27,814 bases of DNA from the NCBI GenBank assembly GCA_023245565.1, contig JAHFKB010000011.1:1-27814 (forward strand), given 5' to 3'. The first letter of the stretch is position 1, and each line of letters starts with the position of its first letter. A program made the translations under genes and the position numbers. Below are positions 1 through 7,100 of this stretch, one piece after another. The stretch comes from an archaeon (lineage in GTDB: Archaea > Nanobdellota > Nanobdellia > SCGC-AAA011-G17 > GW2011-AR18). A model generated the notes under the pieces. It saw only the letters and a program-made list of their open reading frames with translations. It made no database searches and was not told where the DNA came from.

Positions 1-10
1 TTAATTAGCT

Positions 11-382
11 TTATTTTGTTTTACTAAAAAATGTTATATGAAAGCCTTCTGGATCTTGAATTTTAAAATCAGTATCTCCCCATTCTCTATTGGTTAATTC
101 TTTAATAATTTTTATTTTATCTTTTAATTCATTATATAATTTCCAAACATCTTTTACTCTTAATGAAACATCACAACCTTGAATTTTTACATACTTTTCA
201 TCAGGCGTTAGTAATTCTATTATTCCAAATCCAGTGTCAAACATTGCCCCTCTATCTTCTGGATCATTCCAACTTTTTATTAGTTTATAATTTAATAACT
301 CACTGTAAAATTTTTTCTCTTCATCAAATTTTTTTACATATAATTTTACTCTAAATTCATAAACTTTTGTTATGTTTTTCAT
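11..382 (-). CDS. VOC (glyoxalase/bleomycin-resistance fold) family protein
   Basis: This 123-residue protein looks like one complete vicinal-oxygen-chelate module pair. An opening beta-strand and helix (FDEEKKFYSELLNYKLIKSW) are followed by GAMFDTGFGIIELL. A second repeat carries VSLRVKDVWKLYNELKD and ends in IQDPEGFHITFF, the typical 'DPdGn.iel' ending of VOC proteins. VOC proteins bind a metal and act as isomerases, dioxygenases or drug-binding proteins; nothing here fixes the substrate. The gene lies 15 bases after the stop of the upstream unknown gene (398-1231) on the same strand, so the two may be cotranscribed, although a TATA-like stretch near 400-408 could serve it separately. The family call is fairly safe; the function is unknown. 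Confidence 0.8.
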   Translation of the reverse strand: MKNITKVYEFRVKLYVKKFDEEKKFYSELLNYKLIKSWNDPEDRGAMFDTGFGIIELLTPDEKYVKIQGCDVSLRVKDVWKLYNELKDKIKIIKELTNREWGDTDFKIQDPEGFHITFFSKTK

Positions 383-397
383 TTTTTATAAATATTT

Positions 398-1231
398 TTA
401 TTGTATAAATACTTTATGCATATCTTCTATAGATTTTTTATTTAGTTCTAAAATCTTTTTTTCTATATAACTTGCAAAAGCTTCATTATTTAAATTTTTA
501 AATTTCTTTGCATTTCTAACTATTTCTTTTGCTATTATTTCGCTTATTATTAATGAATGAGAAAATGAATCTTCTTGGATTTTATCGCTAAAATCAAAGC
601 TTGATTCAACTCTAATTTGGTTTCTTGCTAATTTTATTTTTACTTTCTCACATTCTTGATTTACTATTTCTCTTATTATTTTACTTGAGGTTGCATTTCT
701 ATAATGAATGACTAAAGTATCTCTATGTCTAAATACCCACATTAAATCTAATGGAATTTTTAATTGTATATTGTCATTATTTGAATTTCCTAATTCGTAC
801 AACCTTAATACAATGTTTGGGATAATACTAACAAATATTTTTATGTAATTATAGAATTCTGTATTTGGTACCTTAGTAAAATCTAAAGTAAAATATTCTT
901 TATGACTTATATGAAATATTCCTATTATTTTTTTTAATGTTTTTACTTTATAATTTGGTGCAATATGAAACCACGGGCCTTCTTTTTGCCTTTTTCCTTG
1001 AATTCGTATTTCTAATTTTTCTAGTGATTTTTTATAATCTGCTTTAAGTGCATTTACATAAGGTTCTAGAGGTTTAAAATATTCTTCACTATCCCTGTAA
1101 ACTAAAAAATCATATATTTGACTTCTTGTGAATGTTATTATTACTTTTTCAGAACTTCCATTACCCTCTAAATATTCTTTTATATAATTTTTAATTTTCT
1201 TTACTATGATAATAATATATCTCTCTGCCAT
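398..1231 (-). CDS. Hypothetical protein, basic, no recognised domain
   Basis: I do not recognise this 277-residue protein. It opens with a hydrophobic stretch (YIIIIV) too short for a confident membrane segment. It then alternates charged helices and strand-like segments, with a middle region rich in aromatic residues (WFHIAPNYKVK, LMWVFRHRDTLVIHY) and a helical C-terminus. There are no clear catalytic or metal motifs. It is transcribed divergently from tyrS. A TATA-like ATTATAAG on the minus strand near 1256-1263 sits about 29 bases before the ATG and supports this start. The VOC gene follows 15 bases downstream. Its length, normal codon use and promoter make it a real gene. Confidence 0.7.
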   Translation of the reverse strand: MAERYIIIIVKKIKNYIKEYLEGNGSSEKVIITFTRSQIYDFLVYRDSEEYFKPLEPYVNALKADYKKSLEKLEIRIQGKRQKEGPWFHIAPNYKVKTLKKIIGIFHISHKEYFTLDFTKVPNTEFYNYIKIFVSIIPNIVLRLYELGNSNNDNIQLKIPLDLMWVFRHRDTLVIHYRNATSSKIIREIVNQECEKVKIKLARNQIRVESSFDFSDKIQEDSFSHSLIISEIIAKEIVRNAKKFKNLNNEAFASYIEKKILELNKKSIEDMHKVFIQ

Positions 1232-1281
1232 TATTATATATTTCTTTGTTTGAGTTACTTATAATACTATCTAAAGAAAGA

Positions 1282-1289
1282 TTAATATA
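1282..1289 (+). promoter_or_regulatory. TATA box of tyrS (leaderless promoter)
   Basis: TTAATATA is centred 26 bases before the tyrS ATG and preceded by a purine-rich BRE-like stretch (AAAGAAAGA, 1273-1281). There is no Shine-Dalgarno sequence. This spacing predicts transcription starting at or within a base or two of the ATG, the leaderless arrangement common in archaea. Confidence 0.65.
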
Positions 1290-1311
1290 GTAAATTATAA
1301 TTAAATTTTTA

Positions 1312-2388
1312 ATGAACATTGATAAGAAAATTGAGATTATTAAATCATTTGCTGAAGAAATAGTTACAGAAGAAGAATTAAGAGAATTATTTAAAACTAA
1401 GAAAAAAATTATTGCTTATGACGGATTTGAACCTAGTGGAAAATTGCATGTAGCCCAGAGTTTAATGAGAACTATAACTGTTAATAAATTAACTTCTACT
1501 GGAATTAAATTTAGATTTTGGGTTGCTGATTTGTTTGCTATGTTAAATAATAAATTTGATGGAGATCTAAAAAAAATAAGGATCGTTGGTGAATATTTTA
1601 TAGAAGTTTGGAAAGCTTGTGGTTTAGATATGAAGAACGTTGAATTTATTTGGACTTCCGATTTCATAAAGGAACATCCAGAATATTGGGAAACTGTTTT
1701 AAAATTGTCAATGCATGCTAGTGTTCAGAGAGTTTTAAGATGTGGGCAAATAATGGGAAGAGAGGATAGTGTAAATAATCCTTCTGCTCAAATATTATAT
1801 CCCTTAATGCAAGCTGCTGATATTCACCATTTAGAAGCAGATATTGCTCAACTGGGATTGGATCAAAGAAAAGTAAATATGTTAGCTAGAGACATATTCC
1901 CTAAGTTGGGATTCAAACCTCCTGTAGTTATTTCTCATCATATGTTATTGGGATTGCAGTTTACCGAAACTAATTTAGAAGGCATGGATAGAAAAATAGC
2001 AATGAAGATGTCTAAATCAAAACCAGATACTGCAATATTTATTACAGATTCAAAAGAAGAAATATATAATAAGTTTAAAAAAGCATATTGTCCAGAAGGC
2101 CAAGAAGAAGATAATCCTGTTTTAGAATATGCAAAATATATTGTATTTGAAAAATATAAAAAAATTACTATTGAAAGGCCTGCTAGATTTGGTGGAAATC
2201 TGGAAGTTAAAAGTTATGAAGAATTAAGAGACTTATTTGTAGATAAAAAGGTTCATCCAATGGATTTAAAGAATTCTATAGCTAAATATATTGATGAACT
2301 AATAGAGCCTGTTAGACTTCATTTTGAGAAAAATAAAAAGGCGAGAGAATTAAAAGAGAAGGTTGACTCATTTAAGGTAACTCGATGA
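1312..2388 (+). CDS. tyrS: Tyrosyl-tRNA synthetase, archaeal/eukaryotic type
   Basis: TyrRS attaches tyrosine to tRNA-Tyr in the cytoplasm. The 358 residues match the short class I archaeal enzyme. The ATP-binding HIGH variant is HVAQ at 46-49, within YDGFEPSGKLHVAQ. The tyrosine/ATP pocket shows QAADIHHLEADIAQLGLDQR at about 167-186. The KMSKS loop is at 232-236, and the C-terminal anticodon region includes AYCPEGQ and VHPMDLKN. From memory, several segments (YDGFEPSG, RILRCGQIMGR-like, LDQRKVNMLAR, the ending KVTR) resemble plant-type TyrRS more than the Methanocaldococcus enzyme. The start is fixed by a TATA box 26 bases upstream. The last 21 bases overlap the convergent homing-endonuclease gene. 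Confidence 0.96.
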   Translation: MNIDKKIEIIKSFAEEIVTEEELRELFKTKKKIIAYDGFEPSGKLHVAQSLMRTITVNKLTSTGIKFRFWVADLFAMLNNKFDGDLKKIRIVGEYFIEVWKACGLDMKNVEFIWTSDFIKEHPEYWETVLKLSMHASVQRVLRCGQIMGREDSVNNPSAQILYPLMQAADIHHLEADIAQLGLDQRKVNMLARDIFPKLGFKPPVVISHHMLLGLQFTETNLEGMDRKIAMKMSKSKPDTAIFITDSKEEIYNKFKKAYCPEGQEEDNPVLEYAKYIVFEKYKKITIERPARFGGNLEVKSYEELRDLFVDKKVHPMDLKNSIAKYIDELIEPVRLHFEKNKKARELKEKVDSFKVTR

Positions 2389-3690
2389 GTTAATATTTTT
2401 AAGTAATCTTTTCAGTTTTGATCCTTCTTTAGTTAATTTCCAATAAGATCTATTATTTTCCTTATATTTTAAAAAAATTAGTCCTTCTTTTTCTCTATCT
2501 CTTAGCCAATGAGATCCACCACTGTAATTTTTATTGAACAATTTATTGATATCATAAGATGAAAAATTATTTTTTAATCTTACTATGTGTTTAACGGCCT
2601 TATATTTTTTATGATTAGAAATAGCCCATATTAATTTTTTATAATGGTTATTATTTATAAATAAATTATATTCAAGAAATTTAAGTAAAGTAAACCAATT
2701 AGCTGTTATTGTATAGTAATATAAATTTTTCTTTGGATCTTTTCTTATTTTTCCATTTATAATATATTTATCAAATAATCTTTTATGCATATTTATGTAT
2801 TCTTCTTTTTCTTCATAAACTCTCATTCTTGAATGTAGGGAACCGAATTTGTCTCTATTAGAGAAGAAATTTCCGTCTCCAGCTATATAACTTCTAAAAT
2901 AATATTTAAAAAATAAATTGTTTTTACTCTTTGACATTAACTCCTTAATCAATTTATTCATATTATTAATGGTTTCAGCTAATATGCTATTAGATACATA
3001 CAATCTGATACCATAAGTTTTTAAATTATTATCTTCTCTTAGTTTTATATTTGATTTTTTTATTTCTAAACTTCTTAATTTATTAATTAAAATATCCAAT
3101 TCGCTTTTATTCAGATTTTTGTTGTGAGATATAATAAATTTCCATAAATCTTTATCAAATAGATAATTTGATAGTTCAAAAAATTCTTTTATTAAATTGA
3201 AATCTGAATTAGTGAAATTAAATTCTCTTCCTCTTCTCTTTTGTAATTTAGGTTTTCCTCCTTCTGCTTGAAAGTAGCCTAAAAGTTTAATAAATTCTAT
3301 TGGGAGGTGTTTATTTAAAATTATTTCATTGGGTCTGCCTTTTGCAGAATACCAACAAAGATACTTATCTTTTTTATCAACAACTATAATATTATAATTT
3401 GATAATGTTTTTTCTGGAATTGCGGCAATTAAATTTAATTTATTTTTTTTAATTAATTTTTCATTTCTTTTTATATTATTCAATATTTTTATATTATTAA
3501 TATTAATTTCTTTATTTATATTGAGTTTACTTCTTATTTGCTTAGGAATATAAAACCTGCCATCTTTATTAATGCAAGTAACAAAAGATTCTTTCTTTTT
3601 ATTGTTACTTATATTAAACTCTATAAATTTATTTAACCATTCTTTATTATTGGGCAACCATACTCTGCCCCTTTTTACTTCTACTTTCAT
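2368..3690 (-). CDS. Freestanding LAGLIDADG homing endonuclease with AbrB-like and wHTH regions
   Basis: This 440-residue protein carries two LAGLIDADG-type helices: LLGYFQAEGG at 136-145 and YFRSYIAGDG at 264-273. Each ends in an acidic residue (E143, D272) at the catalytic metal position, so a monomeric two-motif double-strand DNA endonuclease is likely. The N-terminus has an AbrB/SpoVT-like segment (GRFYIPKQIRSKLNI, 44-58). The C-terminus, from about 385, resembles a winged helix (HWLRDREKEGLIFLKY then YWKLTKEG). It is not inside an intron or intein: it has its own minus-strand TATA box 27 bases before the ATG. Its 3' end overlaps tyrS by 21 bases. Codon use matches the neighbours. The nuclease call is strong; the AbrB and wHTH assignments are weaker. 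Confidence 0.85.
   Translation of the reverse strand: MKVEVKRGRVWLPNNKEWLNKFIEFNISNNKKKESFVTCINKDGRFYIPKQIRSKLNINKEININNIKILNNIKRNEKLIKKNKLNLIAAIPEKTLSNYNIIVVDKKDKYLCWYSAKGRPNEIILNKHLPIEFIKLLGYFQAEGGKPKLQKRRGREFNFTNSDFNLIKEFFELSNYLFDKDLWKFIISHNKNLNKSELDILINKLRSLEIKKSNIKLREDNNLKTYGIRLYVSNSILAETINNMNKLIKELMSKSKNNLFFKYYFRSYIAGDGNFFSNRDKFGSLHSRMRVYEEKEEYINMHKRLFDKYIINGKIRKDPKKNLYYYTITANWFTLLKFLEYNLFINNNHYKKLIWAISNHKKYKAVKHIVRLKNNFSSYDINKLFNKNYSGGSHWLRDREKEGLIFLKYKENNRSYWKLTKEGSKLKRLLKNINSSSYLK
2378..2400. terminator. Possible hairpin terminator spanning the tyrS stop codon
   Basis: A perfect 6-bp inverted repeat with a 3-base loop (TAACTC-GAT-GAGTTA, 2378-2392) is followed on the plus strand by ATATTTTT. 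It covers the tyrS stop codon and the last codons of the convergent gene, so it could end transcription of tyrS. The stem is short and AT-rich. Archaeal terminators mostly need only a T-run, so the hairpin itself may be incidental. Confidence 0.3.
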
Positions 3691-3712
3691 AATTTATTAC
3701 TATGGTTTTGAA

Positions 3713-3722
3713 GTTTATATAA
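3713..3722 (-). promoter_or_regulatory. TATA box of the homing-endonuclease gene
   Basis: On the minus strand TTATATAAAC is centred about 27 bases before the ATG at 3690. It predicts a leaderless transcript and shows that the endonuclease gene is transcribed on its own. Confidence 0.5.
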
Positions 3723-3762
3723 TTTACCACTTAATTCATGAAAACTTTTCAATATAGTTAAA

Positions 3763-3819
3763 TTAATATACTAATATTAATGGAATATATTATCCTTATT
3801 TTTATTAATAAAGGAGGTG
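3763..3819 (+). promoter_or_regulatory. Promoter and strong Shine-Dalgarno site of the small membrane protein
   Basis: TTAATATA (3763-3770) is a TATA-like box predicting a start near 3790-3795. This would leave a leader of roughly 35 bases containing AAGGAGGTG (3811-3819), 7 bases before the ATG. It is the clearest ribosome-binding site in the window, where most genes are leaderless, and it fixes the start at 3827. Confidence 0.65.
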
Positions 3820-3826
3820 AAAACAA

Positions 3827-4024
3827 ATGATGCATGCTTGTGGAAAATGTTCTAAAGTAACTGCATTTCTATTAGTATTAGTTGGTGTTTTATTTTTACT
3901 AGTAGATTTGGGTGTTTGGAAATTTTGGAATTTACAATGGTGGACAGTTTTATTCCTAATGGTTGGAGTAACACATCTTGGTATGTCAATGTGTAAAGAC
4001 TGTAAAGATATGAGAAAAAAATAA
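3827..4024 (+). CDS. Small two-helix membrane protein with flanking Cys pairs
   Basis: The 65-residue protein has a short N-terminal tail with a CGKC pair. Two hydrophobic segments follow (about 12-27, AFLLVLVGVLFLLVDL, and 36-52, WNLQWWTVLFLMVGVTHLG). It ends in CKDCKDMRKK. The double glycine-hinged helix plus tryptophan turn resembles the LiaI/DUF5668-type membrane segment. The CxxC pairs at both ends would lie on the same side of the membrane and could bind metal or form a disulfide; that part is inference. A strong Shine-Dalgarno sequence supports both the gene and its start. It ends 3 bases before the convergent kinase-fusion gene. Confidence 0.8.
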   Translation: MMHACGKCSKVTAFLLVLVGVLFLLVDLGVWKFWNLQWWTVLFLMVGVTHLGMSMCKDCKDMRKK

Positions 4025-4027
4025 GTT

Positions 4028-6241
4028 TTATTTTTCTTTTTTTAATTTTATTAATGCTTGGGCTAATCCATTATATGAATTTTTTCTCTGCTTATAATAA
4101 TTATTAAAATCTTTTTCTATTAATTTTATAGATCTTATTGCATTATTTAGTGAGTTAACCATAACTTCTTTATTCTGATCTTTTACTTGATAATATATTT
4201 CAAAAGTTCTTATTATTACTGAATTTAAATAAGCTAATCTATAATCATTAAAATTAATATCTATTTTAGAATACTTACTAAAACTTTCAAAGTGTTTGTA
4301 TGATATTGAATCTTGAGTTTCTTCATCTAGATGATATTGAGAAATTAAATTAGCTGTGTCAAATGTTAGTGGAACTAATCTTCCTTCTTCTAAATCTAGA
4401 GCTATTATACCTCCAAATTCATCAACTTTCCAATTTCTAGGATGTGCATCTTTATTATAACATTTAATTATATTATTTATACAATGATCTATATCCATTA
4501 AATTTACACATATAAAATTTACTTCAGTAGGTTCTAGACCTGTTGAATCTAATCTTTTTTTAATTGTGTCTATATAATATCTTTCTTCCATATTGGTTGT
4601 TAATTTTGCATGAATTAATCCTAGATAATCAGCTATAGAATGAAATTCTTCAAGAGGGATTTTCTTATCTTTTATTTTATCAGCTAATAATTCTCCAGAA
4701 GCTAATTCCATAACATAGCAAGTTTTTCCATTTATTTCTACTGCTCCTATTGGTATTGGTACGTCTTTGTCTTCGTGATCTTTAGTTATTTTCCTTAAAT
4801 TTTCTGTAGTTTCTATTTCAGATAATATTTTTTCTAAAGGCTCTACTTTTGCAATTACATCTCCTCTCAAAATATTGTTATCAAAACTTAATATTAGATT
4901 TTTGCTTCCTGAATATTCATTTGGTTTTTCACTTTTTGATATTACTATATCAATTGCTTTTATCTTTTGTAATTTTGCTGATTCTTTATATCCTAGAATA
5001 TCTAAAACTTTACCATACATATATCTAATACTTGCATCTTCTGGATTATTATCTGCAACTTTTTTCATTTCTTCAGCTGCTTTTATATCTTTATTTAACA
5101 AACCAATAAAAACTCTGTTTATCAAAGATTCCTCATCATCTAAATTATTTATTTTATTTTTTCTTAATAATCTTGTAATTTTATCTATTCTAAAGCTTTT
5201 TCTGAAAAAATCTGCATAGCTTATTTGTGTTGATTTTTTATCAAATAATCTTAATGCTTTTCTATAATATGTAAATGCTTGATCTCTATTATTTTTTTCA
5301 TAATGCATATTTCCTAGAATTACTATATCTTCAATTGATTTTTCTACACTGTGAGGTAGAGCTACTAATCTTTCTTGATATTTTATTGCTTTATCTTTTA
5401 TTCTAAATAATGAATTATATTTTCTGGCTGCTCTATAATAAAAATCTTTTAATGTATGTGTATGTAATATTGAACTTCCTATTGTAAACATTCCTAACCA
5501 TATAGATGTTTCAAATCCAGCTCTTGATGCTATTGATATTAATGCTCCAGGATTATTTATTACATCTTCTAATAAATTTCCATTTAGATAATTTTTATTA
5601 TTATGATTAATTCTGAATGCAGTTCTATAATGATATGTTGCATAAGCATTATAGATTAATGGTAAAACTGATAGAGCTATTGGATGTTCAAATAAAGTAT
5701 TATATAATCTTTCAATTAATGATGTTTTTGTTCTTTTAATATTTGTTTTTATTTTTCTTAAATTATTAAGTCCTCTGCTAATAACTTCTGTTAATATGCT
5801 TGCTTGAACTCCATGAGCTATAGCCATTTGTTTTAAAAATTTATGATCAAAATCTTCTATTTTTAATTCTCCATAGTAAGTTGCAAATGCTAAACTAATG
5901 TAAGCTGCTAATGCACTTATTCTTGGGTTTTCTAGAAAAAAATTATATGGATTTTTAATTTTTATCTTTCTTGCTTCTAAAATATTTTCTTTGATTAAAC
6001 CGATTGGAATATAACAAAATGAATAAACAATTGCTAAATTCATTTGAGCATTAGGAATTAATTCTGGATGTTTATATCTTATATATTCTAATGCTCCAAA
6101 AGTTATAGAAGAAGTTGTTATTGGGTGCCTTGTAATTGTAGTATCTATAAAGCTAGCTAATCTTGAACTAAAAGTTCTACTAATTGCTTCTTTATTTTTT
6201 AAATCTTCAATTACTATATCTTCAAGAATAGGACTTTTCAT
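4028..6241 (-). CDS. Membrane-TPR-kinase-like fusion protein
   Basis: This is a 737-residue multidomain protein. Residues 1-270 contain several moderately hydrophobic segments (about 67-84, 108-124, 187-203, 245-260) that may be membrane helices. TPR-like helices follow: 306-333, with LGNMHYEKNNRDQAFTYYRK, and about 385-435. From about 448 there is a fold like aminoglycoside/choline phosphotransferases. It has a strand lysine (K465), glutamate E475, a hinge around CYVMELASGE, and the catalytic loop NKDAHPRNW with D598 and N603. The metal-binding aspartate is in ALDLEEG (D616). All key kinase residues appear present. The substrate is unknown; a small-molecule, lipid or protein kinase are all possible. 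A minus-strand TTTAATAT near 6261-6268 fits a leaderless start. The domain order is one I do not recognise. Confidence 0.75.
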   Translation of the reverse strand: MKSPILEDIVIEDLKNKEAISRTFSSRLASFIDTTITRHPITTSSITFGALEYIRYKHPELIPNAQMNLAIVYSFCYIPIGLIKENILEARKIKIKNPYNFFLENPRISALAAYISLAFATYYGELKIEDFDHKFLKQMAIAHGVQASILTEVISRGLNNLRKIKTNIKRTKTSLIERLYNTLFEHPIALSVLPLIYNAYATYHYRTAFRINHNNKNYLNGNLLEDVINNPGALISIASRAGFETSIWLGMFTIGSSILHTHTLKDFYYRAARKYNSLFRIKDKAIKYQERLVALPHSVEKSIEDIVILGNMHYEKNNRDQAFTYYRKALRLFDKKSTQISYADFFRKSFRIDKITRLLRKNKINNLDDEESLINRVFIGLLNKDIKAAEEMKKVADNNPEDASIRYMYGKVLDILGYKESAKLQKIKAIDIVISKSEKPNEYSGSKNLILSFDNNILRGDVIAKVEPLEKILSEIETTENLRKITKDHEDKDVPIPIGAVEINGKTCYVMELASGELLADKIKDKKIPLEEFHSIADYLGLIHAKLTTNMEERYYIDTIKKRLDSTGLEPTEVNFICVNLMDIDHCINNIIKCYNKDAHPRNWKVDEFGGIIALDLEEGRLVPLTFDTANLISQYHLDEETQDSISYKHFESFSKYSKIDINFNDYRLAYLNSVIIRTFEIYYQVKDQNKEVMVNSLNNAIRSIKLIEKDFNNYYKQRKNSYNGLAQALIKLKKEK

Positions 6242-6304
6242 TAAAATTTAATCTATATTGATATTAAAAGCATTTGTTAGAATTTAATATAATGTTTCTA
6301 ATCT

Positions 6305-7012
6305 TTATTTTTTAGCTATATTCCATAAAACATTAAATTGCGCTTTAAATCCATCTGCAATTTCTTTTTCTCTAATAATTATAAAAATTGGTTCATCTTT
6401 CCATAACATTATATTAACATTATCTCCATAAATAAATGTTGACATTGAAGATTTATTTTCTATATTAATAAATTTTATTTCAGATAACTTTGTTTTTTTA
6501 ATATTATATTTTTTCCCATAGTATAATATTTTATTATTTAATTTTTTTTCAATTCTATTATTATAATACCTAGAGAAAGTAATTTTTGTTAATTCATTTA
6601 TCTCTAAAGGTTTTCCCATAAATAATATTTCTTTACCTTCTTTAATTTGATCTTCTAAAACATTTTTTAATGCTTTTTTACCTTTAAATAATAATACTTC
6701 ATTTTTTTCTTTTGTTGATTTGTATAATTCTTTTAATTCTGGCATAATATTCTTTAGACTATTTTCTTTTTCTTTAATTAGGTCTAGTAATCTATCAGGA
6801 TTAACAGCTTCAAAATATCTTTTATTTTCTAGAACTATATTACTTACTAATCCTTTACTTCTTAATCTATATAAAATATCATAAGTTGTTCTTCTATGTA
6901 CTCCTGTTTCTTTTGTTATATTGCCTACTGGTGAAGGACCTTTTCTTACTAATGTTAGATATATTTTTGCTTCTATTGGTGTTAATCCTATTTCTTCTAT
7001 TATATTTTGCAT
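6305..7012 (-). CDS. TrmB-family transcriptional regulator
   Basis: The N-terminus is a TrmB winged helix-turn-helix: LTPIEAKIYLTLVRKGPSPV, then GVHRRTTYDILYRLRSKGLVS as recognition helix and wing. A helical linker (LKNIMPELKELYKS) and a C-terminal effector-like domain follow. TrmB proteins are archaeal regulators, often of sugar uptake or metabolism; the ligand here is unknown. At about 235 residues it lacks the longer sugar-binding domain of full-size TrmB. An in-frame ATG two codons upstream (7018) is possible. I prefer 7012 because a minus-strand TATA box (7034-7042) is centred 26 bases before it. Its promoter is back-to-back with that of the SWIM-protein gene, a plausible target, and the kinase-fusion gene lies 63 bases downstream. 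Confidence 0.88.
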   Translation of the reverse strand: MQNIIEEIGLTPIEAKIYLTLVRKGPSPVGNITKETGVHRRTTYDILYRLRSKGLVSNIVLENKRYFEAVNPDRLLDLIKEKENSLKNIMPELKELYKSTKEKNEVLLFKGKKALKNVLEDQIKEGKEILFMGKPLEINELTKITFSRYYNNRIEKKLNNKILYYGKKYNIKKTKLSEIKFINIENKSSMSTFIYGDNVNIMLWKDEPIFIIIREKEIADGFKAQFNVLWNIAKK

Positions 7013-7033
7013 AAACATTAATTAGTATTACTA

Positions 7034-7079
7034 TAATATAAATATTGTGGTGTTATACATCCCCTCAAACTCTTATATA
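7034..7079. promoter_or_regulatory. Divergent promoter region between TrmB and the SWIM protein
   Basis: TTTATATTA on the minus strand (7034-7042) serves the TrmB gene, and CTTATATA on the plus strand (7072-7079) lies about 26 bases before the ATG at 7101. Both spacings fit leaderless starts. The interval is a natural place for TrmB autoregulation; no clear palindromic operator was seen. Confidence 0.5.
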
Positions 7080-7100
7080 GAATTATTGTTATCTTATTTT

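Noticed and set aside
4875..5219. Plus-strand 114-codon open frame inside the kinase-fusion gene
   Set aside because: Its hydrophobic sequence is the expected shadow of AT-rich coding DNA on the other strand.
7047..7100. GTG start for the SWIM protein
   Set aside because: A TATA box at 7072-7079 lies inside this stretch and predicts transcription from the ATG at 7101.
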